Shown here: piece by piece, positions 1-6,700 of the stretch
How the letters are laid out: each line of letters starts with the position of its first letter
Numbering within the stretch: position 1 is the first letter of the stretch
DNA from: Streptomyces roseochromogenus subsp. oscitans DS 12.976
GTDB taxonomy: Bacteria > Actinomycetota > Actinomycetes > Streptomycetales > Streptomycetaceae
Direction: 5' to 3'
Assembly (NCBI RefSeq): GCF_000497445.1
Contig: NZ_CM002285.1
Span: forward strand, 3,842,629-3,855,250
DNA: 12,622 nt
Program-made: the position numbers and the translations under genes
The notes under the pieces: generated by a model
The model's database searches: none
Seen by the model: only the letters and a program-made list of their open reading frames with translations
What the model was told of the DNA's origin: nothing

Positions 1-1
1 G

Positions 2-487
2 TACCCGGACGCCTGGTGGATGCCGGGACACCCGCCGCAGCTGGTCGTCACCACGGGGGCGCTGCAGCGCCTCACCGACCACCAGTTGGACGCCGTCCTC
101 ACCCACGAACGCGGGCACGCGCGTGCCCACCACGACTGGCTGCTGCACCTGTCCACGGCGCTCGCCACCGGCTTCCCGCGCGTGCCGCTGTTCGCGCACT
201 TCTGTGACCAGACGCACCGCCTGGTCGAGCTGGCCGCCGACGACACGGCGTCCCGCCGCTGCGGCCACCTCACCACGGCCCTCGCGCTGATCGAGCTGAA
301 CCAGCACCGGGGCGTCCTGTCCTGCGATTCCAGCCGCCGCCTGCTCGGCGAGCGCGTGAACCGCCTGCTGGAGCCGCCGCCCCGGCTGCTGCGCCGGCAC
401 CGGGCCCTGACGACGACGGTGGCCGCCCTGGTGCCGCTGCTGCCGCTCCTGATCACGTTCGCTCCAGGGCTGACGGCACTGTCCTGA
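2..487 (+). CDS. M56 family (BlaR1/MecR1-like) membrane zinc metallopeptidase, C-terminal part
   Basis: Partial gene: the reading frame is open to the left window edge, and 161 codons plus TGA are visible. The zinc-protease signature HERGH lies at bases 104-118. A downstream ELAAD motif begins at base 227; its Glu is the likely third zinc ligand, as in M48/M56 peptidases. The spacing and the words around HExxH (LDAVLTHERGHARAHHDW) are typical of M56 proteins of Streptomyces. A hydrophobic segment near the C-terminus (about bases 400-480, rich in Val, Leu and Pro) looks like a last membrane helix. Family members are integral membrane proteases, some of which cleave a BlaI/MecI-type repressor in response to a signal. 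In Streptomyces such a repressor gene is often just upstream, but that lies outside the window. No substrate can be inferred. Family call is firm; function is not. Confidence 0.85.
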   Translation, partial: YPDAWWMPGHPPQLVVTTGALQRLTDHQLDAVLTHERGHARAHHDWLLHLSTALATGFPRVPLFAHFCDQTHRLVELAADDTASRRCGHLTTALALIELNQHRGVLSCDSSRRLLGERVNRLLEPPPRLLRRHRALTTTVAALVPLLPLLITFAPGLTALS

Positions 488-609
488 CCGTCCCACCGGG
501 TGGCAGACCTTCCCGCCCTTGACGGAAAGCCACAGCTCAGCCACGCATCCAACGCCCCCGGCATCGCCTCGGACCGGCCCGCTGAAGCCAGTCGTCCACG
601 TCCGGTCGG
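488..609. other. convergent intergenic region, M56 gene / recQ
   Basis: This 122-bp gap separates two convergently transcribed genes. I see only weak inverted repeats: CCAC/GTGG around 493-503 and GACCGG/CCGGTC at 572-577 and 602-607 with a loop of about 24 nt. Neither is followed by a T-run. No gene or convincing terminator is supported here. Confidence 0.5.
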
Positions 610-2592
610 CTATATCCAGTCGTCGGGCTCCGGCTCCTCGTCCGGCTCCGGCCAGTCGGCGTCCTGCGCGTCGCCGGCAGCCGGGGCCGGCCCGTCCAGG
701 GAGGCCAGCACGGCCAGCACGCCCTCGCCGTACGTCGCCAGCTTCTTCTCGCCGACACCGCTCACCGTGCCGAGCTCACGTACCGAAGCGGGGCGACGGC
801 TGACGATCTCCCGCAGCGTGGCGTCGTGGAAGATGACGTACGCCGGTACGCCCTGTTCACGAGCCTGTTCGGCTCGCCAGGCGCGCAGTGCCTCGAAGGC
901 GGGCAGCAGTTCGCCGGGCAGCTCGGCCGCGGCGGCCTTGGCCTTGCGGTCGCCACCGGAGGCGCCGGTGGAGCGCGACCGCGAGATGGCCGGCTTCTTC
1001 GGCTCCTTGCGCAGCGGCACCTCCCGTTCGCTCCGCAGTACGGTGCCGCTCGCCTCGGTGAGCGCCAGAGTGCCGTACTCCCCCTCCACCGCGAGCAGTC
1101 CCTGCGCCAGCAGCTGCCGGACGACGCCCCGCCACTCGGTTTCGGTGAGGTCGGTTCCGATACCGAAGACGGACAGCTGGTCGTGGTCGCACTGGATGAC
1201 CTTGCCGGTGCGCTTGCCGAGCAGGATGTCGACGATCTGTACGGCGCCGAACTTCTGCCCGCGCTCGCGCTGCAGCCGTACCACCGTCGACAGCACCTTC
1301 TGCGCTGCGATCGTGCCGTCCCAGGTCTCCGGCGGGGTGAGGCAGGTGTCGCAGTTGCCGCAGCCCGCCGCATCGGGGTCCTGGCCGAAGTAGGCGAGCA
1401 GCTGGCCACGGCGGCACTGGGCCGTCTCGCACAGCGCGAGCATGGCGTCGAGGTGAGCGGCGGCCCGGCGGCGGAACGCCTCGTCGCCCTCGCCGGACTG
1501 GATCAGCTTGCGCTGCTGTATGACGTCGTTCAGGCCGTACGCCATCCAGGCCGTGGACGGAAGCCCGTCGCGGCCCGCGCGGCCGGTCTCCTGGTAGTAG
1601 CCCTCGATCGACTTCGGCAGGTCGAAGTGGGCGACGAACCGTACGTCCGGCTTGTCGATGCCCATGCCGAAGGCAATGGTCGCCACCACGACCAGGCCCT
1701 CCTCGCGCAGGAACCGCGACTGGTGCGCGGCACGCATGCCCGCGTCCAGGCCCGCGTGATACGGCACCGCCTCGATGCCGTTGGCGGTCAGGAACTCGGC
1801 CGTCCGCTCCACCGAGTTCCGGGAGAGGCAGTAGACGATCCCCGCGTCGCCCGCGTGCTCCTCCCTGAGGAAGGCGAGCAGCTGCTTCCTGGGGTCGGCC
1901 TTGGGCACGATCCGGTACTGGATGTTGGGCCGGTCGAAGTTGGCGACGAAGTGGCGGGCCGTCGGCAGGTTCAGCCGTTGGGTGATCTCCTCGTGCGTGG
2001 CGCGAGTGGCCGTGGCGGTGAGGGCGATCCGCGGGACGTCCGGCCAGCGCTCACCGAGGAGGGACAGGGCGAGATAGTCGGGGCGGAAGTCGTGGCCCCA
2101 CTGGGACACGCAGTGCGCCTCGTCGATCGCGAAGACCGAGATCTTGCCGCGCGAGAGCAGGTCGAGGGAGGTGTCCAGGCGCAGCCGCTCGGGTGCCAGA
2201 TACAGCAGGTCCAGCTCGCCGGCCAGGAACTCGGCCTCGACGACGCGCCGCTCGTCGAAGTCCTGCGTGGAGTTGATGAAGCCGGCCCGCACGCCGAGGG
2301 CGCGCAGGGCGTCCACCTGGTCCTGCATCAGGGCGATCAGCGGGGAGATCACCACGCCTGTACCGGGTCTGACCAGGGCCGGGATCTGATAGCACAGCGA
2401 CTTGCCGCCGCCGGTGGGCATGAGGACGACGGCGTCTCCGCCCGCCACCACATGCTCGATGATCGCTCCCTGCTCGCCCCGGAAGGCCTCGTATCCGAAG
2501 ACCCGGTGCAGCGTGGCCAGCGCCTCGCTGTCGGCCGCACCCGGCCCCTCGGTCACCTGTGGCATCTCGCTGATCCCGCCCGTCGCGCTCAT
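610..2592 (-). CDS. recQ: ATP-dependent DNA helicase RecQ
   Basis: A 660-residue superfamily 2 helicase that should unwind DNA 3'-5' in recombination and fork repair. Visible in order: motif 0 region (FRGEQ, about 37-41), Walker A MPTGGGKS (58-65), Walker B box DEAH (157-160) followed by the RecQ aromatic-rich loop, motif III LTATAT (191-196), and motif VI QETGRAGRDG (334-343). A zinc site is formed by C393, C411, C414 and C417. A winged-helix RQC region follows (about 425-520), then a basic linker and an HRDC domain (about 562-632). The protein ends in a very acidic tail finishing EPEPDDWI. The ATG at 2592 was chosen because it precedes the conserved start of the helicase core and has a purine-rich GGGGGACAGGA upstream. 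The frame stays open to 2952, but that stretch would code through the promoter region and the divergent gene. A second possible ATG lies 9 codons in. The gene stands alone, divergent from uma2. Confidence 0.95.
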   Translation of the reverse strand: MSATGGISEMPQVTEGPGAADSEALATLHRVFGYEAFRGEQGAIIEHVVAGGDAVVLMPTGGGKSLCYQIPALVRPGTGVVISPLIALMQDQVDALRALGVRAGFINSTQDFDERRVVEAEFLAGELDLLYLAPERLRLDTSLDLLSRGKISVFAIDEAHCVSQWGHDFRPDYLALSLLGERWPDVPRIALTATATRATHEEITQRLNLPTARHFVANFDRPNIQYRIVPKADPRKQLLAFLREEHAGDAGIVYCLSRNSVERTAEFLTANGIEAVPYHAGLDAGMRAAHQSRFLREEGLVVVATIAFGMGIDKPDVRFVAHFDLPKSIEGYYQETGRAGRDGLPSTAWMAYGLNDVIQQRKLIQSGEGDEAFRRRAAAHLDAMLALCETAQCRRGQLLAYFGQDPDAAGCGNCDTCLTPPETWDGTIAAQKVLSTVVRLQRERGQKFGAVQIVDILLGKRTGKVIQCDHDQLSVFGIGTDLTETEWRGVVRQLLAQGLLAVEGEYGTLALTEASGTVLRSEREVPLRKEPKKPAISRSRSTGASGGDRKAKAAAAELPGELLPAFEALRAWRAEQAREQGVPAYVIFHDATLREIVSRRPASVRELGTVSGVGEKKLATYGEGVLAVLASLDGPAPAAGDAQDADWPEPDEEPEPDDWI

Positions 2593-2643
2593 CGTCCTGT
2601 CCCCCGCCGGTCCCCCGTGTGTCGTCTCTCGACCGCTGCATCC

Positions 2644-2666
2644 ACGATAGGGGTCCGGACCGACAG
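2644..2666 (-). promoter_or_regulatory. predicted DNA-damage (RecA-NDp/PafBC-type) promoter of recQ
   Basis: Read on the minus strand: CTGTCGGTC (2666-2658), exactly 8 nt, then TATCGT (2649-2644). The motif known from mycobacteria and streptomycetes for LexA-independent, PafBC-dependent damage genes is TTGTCRGTG-N8-TANNNT. The match is 7 of 9 in the upstream element, with exact spacing and a fitting -10 element. It would start transcription near 2637, giving a leader of about 45 nt before the recQ ATG. A perfect 10-bp palindrome GGTCCGGACC (2652-2661) overlaps the spacer and part of the upstream element. The assignment rests on pattern matching only. Confidence 0.5.
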
Positions 2667-2674
2667 CCTCGGAG

Positions 2675-2683
2675 TTATCCACA
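2675..2683 (+). promoter_or_regulatory. DnaA-box-like nonamer
   Basis: TTATCCACA is a perfect match to the classical DnaA box; the usual Streptomyces form is TTGTCCACA. It lies between the divergent genes recQ and uma2, just upstream of the predicted recQ promoter, and is flanked by a short inverted repeat, CTCGG (2668-2672) and CCGAG (2690-2694). A single box could bind DnaA as a regulator or titration site. It could also be chance. Confidence 0.35.
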
Positions 2684-2760
2684 GGCTCACCGAGATGGCC
2701 CACGTCAAGGACACGATCATCGTTCACACGTTCGCGAGAGACCTGCCGGTTTCCCGCCGA

Positions 2761-2766
2761 TAGTCT
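2761..2766 (+). promoter_or_regulatory. candidate -10 element of the Uma2-family gene
   Basis: TAGTCT fits the Streptomyces housekeeping -10 pattern and lies 37 nt upstream of the chosen ATG. I see no good TTGAC-type -35 box 17-18 nt upstream. A degenerate CTGCCGGTT at 2743-2751 resembles the RecA-NDp upstream element (6 of 9), but the spacer is 9 rather than 8 nt. This is a weak prediction. Confidence 0.3.
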
Positions 2767-2793
2767 GGATGCACCGGCGAGACTCCGTCCCAT

Positions 2794-2798
2794 GGGAG
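2794..2798 (+). promoter_or_regulatory. ribosome binding site deciding the Uma2 start
   Basis: GGGAG ends 5 nt before the ATG at 2804. The in-frame ATG at 2792 overlaps this sequence and has no purine-rich site of its own, so the downstream ATG is preferred. Confidence 0.55.
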
Positions 2799-2803
2799 CA
2801 CTG

Positions 2804-3403
2804 ATGAGCGTCGCACCGAAGGCGTCCGCGTCCAGCTGGCCGATGCCGCCGAAGGGCGGCTGGACCGCCGACGACCTGGACCGCCTCCCGAATCTTCCTC
2901 CGCACACGGAATTGATCGACGGGAGCCTGGTCTTCGTGAGCCCGCAGACCATCTTTCACGAGCGCACCATCGACTACTTCAAGTGGCAGCTCCAGTCGCT
3001 GGCACCTGAGGAGTTCGAGGTGTTCCGCGAGTTCACCATCGACCTGGACCGCCAGAACCGGCCCGAACCAGACGTGGTCGTCGTGCAGGCGGACGTGGTG
3101 GAGGACCCGTACCAGACCCGCTTCCCGGTGGAATCGGTCGTCCTGGCCATCGAGGTCGTCTCCGAGGACTCCGTCTCCCGCGACCGCGAGACCAAGCCGC
3201 TGAAGTACGCCCGAGCCAAGATCCCCCACTACTGGCGGGTCGAGAACGAGAAGGGCCGGGCTGCGGTGCACGTCTTCGAGCTGGAGCCGACGACCGGCAC
3301 CTACACCAGCACCGGCATCTTCCGCGAGCGTATGAAGCTGGACGTGCCGTTCCCGGTGGACCTCGACCTGACACAGATCAAGGCGCGCCGCGACAGGAGT
3401 TAG
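2804..3403 (+). CDS. Uma2 family (DUF820) putative PD-(D/E)XK nuclease
   Basis: A 199-residue protein with the layout of the Uma2/DUF820 family, which has a restriction-endonuclease-like fold. Expected family positions are present: Glu36 in ELIDG, Asp90 in RPEPD, Glu117 in LAIEVVSEDS, then Asp127, Lys131 or Lys134 and Tyr135, followed by the IPHYWRV stretch typical of the family. The set E...PD...ExV...K is intact, so an active metal-dependent nuclease site is plausible. The biological role of the family is not settled; it is expanded in cyanobacteria and streptomycetes, usually without a partner gene. No antitoxin, methylase or transposase is next to it. It is divergent from recQ and convergent with nuoN. 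Codon choice looks slightly less GC-extreme than in the nuo genes, by eye only. The start at 2804 was preferred over 2792 because of its GGGAG site. Family call is firm; activity is inferred. Confidence 0.85.
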   Translation: MSVAPKASASSWPMPPKGGWTADDLDRLPNLPPHTELIDGSLVFVSPQTIFHERTIDYFKWQLQSLAPEEFEVFREFTIDLDRQNRPEPDVVVVQADVVEDPYQTRFPVESVVLAIEVVSEDSVSRDRETKPLKYARAKIPHYWRVENEKGRAAVHVFELEPTTGTYTSTGIFRERMKLDVPFPVDLDLTQIKARRDRS

Positions 3404-3420
3404 TGACCCTGGAAACACAC

Positions 3421-3460
3421 CGTTGCCCGGCGCCCTCACGAAGGAGGGTGCCGGGCAACG
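3421..3460. terminator. strong hairpin between convergent uma2 and nuoN
   Basis: Two 17-nt arms, 3421-3437 and 3444-3460, are complementary except for one G-T (G-U) pair and enclose a 6-nt loop ACGAAG. The hairpin sits 17 nt after the uma2 stop and 17 nt past the nuoN stop. On the minus strand it is followed by GTGTGTTTCC, mildly T-rich; on the plus strand by GCATGTAGCG with no T-run. It most likely ends the nuo operon transcript and may act in both directions, as often seen in actinobacteria. Confidence 0.8.
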
Positions 3461-3477
3461 GCATGTAGCGACGAGCG

Positions 3478-5127
3478 TCAGCGCACGAAGACTCCCGCCT
3501 GGCTCGCCAGGTTCAGGAAGTACTGCGGAGCCACACCGAGGACCAGGGTCACCGCCACGCCCATGGCGATCGCCGCCATGGTCAGCGGCGACGGTACGGC
3601 CACGGTGGGACCCTCCGGCCTCGGCTCGCTGAAGAACATCAGCACGATCACGCGGATGTAGAAGAACGCGGCGATCGCCGAGGAGATCACACCGACCACG
3701 ACCAGCGGCGCCGCGCCACCGTCCGCCGCCGCCTTGAACACGGCGAACTTCCCGGCGAAACCGGAGGTCAGCGGGATGCCGGCGAAGGCCAGGAGGAATA
3801 CGGCGAAGACCGCAGCGACCAGTGGGGAGCGACGGCCGAGACCCGCCCACTTCGACAGGTGGGTCGCCTCGCCGCCCGCGTCGCGGACCAGGGTGACCAC
3901 GGCGAAGGCGCCGATCGTCACGAAGGAGTAGCCGGCCAGGTAGAAGAGGACCGACGAGACGCCTTCCTTCGACGTGGCGATGACACCCGCGAGGATGAAT
4001 CCGGCGTGCGCGATGGACGAGTACGCCAGCAGCCGTTTGATGTCGGTCTGCGTGATCGCGACGATCGCACCGCCGAGCATGGTGATGATCGCCACCGCCC
4101 ACATGACCGGCCGCCAGTCCCAGCGCATGCCCGGCAGGACGACGTACAGCAGGCGCAGCAGCGCGCCGAACGCGGCCACCTTCGTCGCCGCGGCCATGAA
4201 GCCGGTCACGGGCGTCGGAGCGCCCTGGTAGACATCCGGCGTCCACATGTGGAACGGCACCGCGCCCACCTTGAACAGCAGGCCCATCACGATCAGGGCG
4301 CTGCCGAGGAGCAGCAGTGCGTCGTTGCCCATGGTGTTGGCCAGCGCAGGGTCGACGTTGGTGACCGTGCCGTCGACGACCTGGGCGATGCGCGCGTACG
4401 ACACCGAGCCCGCGTAGCCGTACAGCAGGGCGATGCCGAACAGGGTGAAGGCGGAGGCGAAGGCGCCGAGCAGGAAGTACTTGACCGCGGCTTCCTGCGA
4501 CATCAGCCGCTTGCGGCGGGCCAGCGCGCACAGCAGGTACAGCGGCAGGGAGAAGACCTCCAGGGCCACGAACAGCGTCAGCAGGTCGTTGGCCGAGGGA
4601 AACACCAGCATGCCGGCGATCGCGAAGAGGAGGAGCGGGAAGGCCTCGGTGGTGGTGAAGCCGGCCTTCACCGCGGCTTTCTCGCTGTCGCTGCCCGGTA
4701 CCGAGGCGGCCTGCGCGGCGAAGGAGTCGACGCGGTTGCCGTGCGCGGCCGGGTCCAGGCGCCGCTCGGCGAAGGTGAACAGGGCGATCAGACCGGCCAG
4801 CAGGATCGTGCCCTGCAGGAACAGGGACGGTCCGTCGACCGCGATCGCGCCCATCGCCGCGATGTGCGCCTTCGTGGTGCCGTAGCCGTCGGCCGCGAGC
4901 GCGACGACCGCGGCGAACGCAGCGCACAGGGCCACGACGGACACGAACACCTGTGAGTAGTAACGGGACTTGCGTGGGAAGAACGCCTCGATCAGCACGC
5001 CGACCAGTGCCGCACCGGCGACGATCAGCGTCGGCGACAATTGTCCGTATTCGATCTTCGGTGCCGGGATCTTCGAGATCGGGTCGGCCGCGGTTGTCCA
5101 CAGGCTGTGGACGGCTGTTGTGCTCAC
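3478..5127 (-). CDS. nuoN: NADH-quinone oxidoreductase subunit N
   Basis: A 549-residue antiporter-like membrane subunit of complex I and the last gene of the operon. It forms one of the proton channels of the membrane arm. Residues matching the functional sites of the E. coli subunit are present: Glu190 in FVALEVFSLPLYLL, Lys286 in LLFKVGAVPFHMW, Lys316 in MAAATKVAAF and Lys460 in SGFAGKF. Many hydrophobic helices run the whole length. Compared with E. coli NuoN (about 485 aa) there is an extra polar stretch at about 120-160. The start is GTG: its GTGA overlaps the nuoM stop by 4 nt, and GGAGG lies 7 nt upstream (5135-5139) inside nuoM, pointing to translational coupling. A DnaA-box palindrome lies in codons 6-11. 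The gene ends in TGA just before the strong hairpin. Confidence 0.96.
   Translation of the reverse strand: MSTTAVHSLWTTAADPISKIPAPKIEYGQLSPTLIVAGAALVGVLIEAFFPRKSRYYSQVFVSVVALCAAFAAVVALAADGYGTTKAHIAAMGAIAVDGPSLFLQGTILLAGLIALFTFAERRLDPAAHGNRVDSFAAQAASVPGSDSEKAAVKAGFTTTEAFPLLLFAIAGMLVFPSANDLLTLFVALEVFSLPLYLLCALARRKRLMSQEAAVKYFLLGAFASAFTLFGIALLYGYAGSVSYARIAQVVDGTVTNVDPALANTMGNDALLLLGSALIVMGLLFKVGAVPFHMWTPDVYQGAPTPVTGFMAAATKVAAFGALLRLLYVVLPGMRWDWRPVMWAVAIITMLGGAIVAITQTDIKRLLAYSSIAHAGFILAGVIATSKEGVSSVLFYLAGYSFVTIGAFAVVTLVRDAGGEATHLSKWAGLGRRSPLVAAVFAVFLLAFAGIPLTSGFAGKFAVFKAAADGGAAPLVVVGVISSAIAAFFYIRVIVLMFFSEPRPEGPTVAVPSPLTMAAIAMGVAVTLVLGVAPQYFLNLASQAGVFVR
5094..5114. repeat. palindrome with opposed DnaA-box-like nonamers inside nuoN
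   Basis: The plus strand reads TTGTCCACA at 5094-5102, a perfect Streptomyces-type DnaA box. A 17-bp inverted repeat, GTCCACAG-G-CTGTGGAC (5096-5112), places a second box-like nonamer, CCGTCCACA, on the other strand (5114-5106, 7 of 9). It lies within codons 5-11 of nuoN. It could bind DnaA, form an RNA hairpin near the nuoN start codon, or be chance. Confidence 0.5.
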
Positions 5128-6695
5128 TTGGCCGCCTCCACCGAGGGCTTGGGGTCGGTCTTGTGTACGTCGGACATCGTCTGCTTGACCGCCGGGTTGA
5201 CGATGTCCGTGACGGGCTTCGGGTAGACGCCCAGGAAGATCAGCAGCACGATCAGCGGGGCGACGACCACGAGTTCACGCGCGCGCAGGTCGGGCATCGC
5301 CGAGACCTCGGGCTTCACCGGGCCCGTCATCGTCCGCTGGTACAGGACGAGGGTGTAGAGCGCGGCGAGGACGATGCCGAAGGTGGCGATGACGCCGATC
5401 ACCGGATAGCGCGCGAACGTGCCGACCAGGACCAGGAACTCGCTCACGAACGGGGCTAGTCCGGGCAGCGAGAGGGTGGCGAGGCCACCGATCAGGAAGG
5501 TGCCGGCGAGCACCGGCGCGACCTTCTGCACGCCTCCGTAGTCGGCGATGAGCCGCGAGCCGCGCCGGGAGATCAGGAAGCCGGCGACCAGCATCAGCGC
5601 GGCCGTGGAGATGCCGTGGTTGACCATGTAGAGCGTGGCGCCGGACTGGCCCTGGCTGGTCATCGCGAAGATACCCATGATGATGAAGCCGAAGTGCGAG
5701 ATCGACGCGTACGCCACCAGGCGCTTGATGTCCCGCTGGCCGACGGCGAGCAGTGCGCCGTAGACGATGCTGATGAGCGCCAGTACGAGGATGACGGGCG
5801 TCGCCCACTTGCTGGCCTCCGGGAACAGCTGGAGGCAGAAGCGGAGCATCGCGAACGTGCCCACCTTGTCGACGACCGCGGTGATGAGGACGGCGACCGG
5901 GGCGGTGGACTCCTGCATGGCGTTGGGCAGCCAGGTGTGCAGCGGCCACAGCGGCGCCTTCACCGCGAAGGCGAAGAAGAAGCCGAGGAACAGCCAGCGT
6001 TCGGTGCTCGTCGCCATGTGCAGCGAGCCGTTGGCACGGGCCTGTGCGATCTCCTGGAGGCTGAAGTTTCCGGCCACTACGTAGAGGCCGATCACCGCGG
6101 CCAGCATGATCAGGCCGCCGACCAGGTTGTAGAGCAGGAACTTCACAGCCGCGTACGACCGCTGCGTCGAGGCCGCCTTCTCGCCCTGCGCATGGGCGCG
6201 GTCTCCGAAGCCGCCGATGAGGAAGTACATCGGGATGAGCATGGCTTCGAAGAAGATGTAGAAGACGAAGACGTCGGTGGCCTCGAAGGAGATGAGCACC
6301 ATCGCCTCGACGGCGAGGATCAGCGCGAAGAAGCCCTGGGTGGGCCGCCAGCGCCGGCTGCCGGTCTCCAGCGGGTCGGCGTCGTGCCAGCCGGCGAGGA
6401 TGATGAACGGGATCAGTACGGCGGTCAGCGCGATCAGTGCCACCGCGATGCCGTCGACACCCAGCTCGTACCGCACCCCGAAGTCCTTGATCCAGGCGTG
6501 GGATTCGGTGAGCTGGTAGCGGGCGCCGTTCGGATCGAAGCGGACCAGGACGGTGACCGCCAGGGCGAGCGTGGCGAGCGAGACGAGCAGCGCCAGCCAC
6601 TTGGCGGCGGTGCGCCACGCGGCCGGTACGGCGGCCGTGGCGACGGCCCCTACGGCCGGGAGCGCCGCCGTCGCTGTCAGCAGAGGAAAGGACAT
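5124..6695 (-). CDS. nuoM: NADH-quinone oxidoreductase subunit M
   Basis: A 523-residue antiporter-like proton-pumping subunit of complex I. Key residues align with E. coli NuoM: Glu150 (FFEAMLIPMYFLIGG), Lys246 (AVKAPLWPLHTWLP), Lys277 (VVDKVGTF) and Glu419 (APFVSEFLV). The family signature LPNAMQESTAPVAVL and the discontinuous helix after it are clear. The ATG at 6695 was chosen because it opens directly into the first membrane helix and lies 5 nt after the nuoL stop. The frame is open further upstream to 7049, but that part would overlap nuoL and is proline- and arginine-rich shadow sequence. The nearest GAGGG (6709-6713) is 13 nt from the ATG, so initiation may depend on ribosomes ending nuoL. 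The end overlaps the nuoN GTG by 4 nt. Confidence 0.96.
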   Translation of the reverse strand: MSFPLLTATAALPAVGAVATAAVPAAWRTAAKWLALLVSLATLALAVTVLVRFDPNGARYQLTESHAWIKDFGVRYELGVDGIAVALIALTAVLIPFIILAGWHDADPLETGSRRWRPTQGFFALILAVEAMVLISFEATDVFVFYIFFEAMLIPMYFLIGGFGDRAHAQGEKAASTQRSYAAVKFLLYNLVGGLIMLAAVIGLYVVAGNFSLQEIAQARANGSLHMATSTERWLFLGFFFAFAVKAPLWPLHTWLPNAMQESTAPVAVLITAVVDKVGTFAMLRFCLQLFPEASKWATPVILVLALISIVYGALLAVGQRDIKRLVAYASISHFGFIIMGIFAMTSQGQSGATLYMVNHGISTAALMLVAGFLISRRGSRLIADYGGVQKVAPVLAGTFLIGGLATLSLPGLAPFVSEFLVLVGTFARYPVIGVIATFGIVLAALYTLVLYQRTMTGPVKPEVSAMPDLRARELVVVAPLIVLLIFLGVYPKPVTDIVNPAVKQTMSDVHKTDPKPSVEAAK

Positions 6696-6700
6696 CGGTA

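Noticed and set aside
488..609. Terminator between the M56 gene and recQ
   Set aside because: Only short stems with long loops and no T-run; too weak to call.
2721..2734. CGTTCACACGTTCG as a LexA (SOS) box
   Set aside because: An SOS box needs inverted halves (CGAAC-N4-GTTCG). Here CGTTC is repeated in the same direction (2721-2725 and 2729-2733), so it does not fit.
826..2763. 645-codon plus-strand open frame opposite recQ
   Set aside because: Antisense shadow of a clear RecQ gene; composition is Arg/Gly/Asp-rich without recognisable motifs.
2593..2952. N-terminal extension of RecQ by 120 codons
   Set aside because: The extra sequence is not helicase-like, would cross the promoter region and overlap uma2 head-on, and the ATG at 2592 fits family length.
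2717..5101. 794-codon minus-strand open frame across uma2 and nuoN
   Set aside because: It covers nuoN in another frame on the same strand and runs antisense through uma2; its product is Arg/Gly/Pro-rich with no domain. It is a GC-bias shadow.
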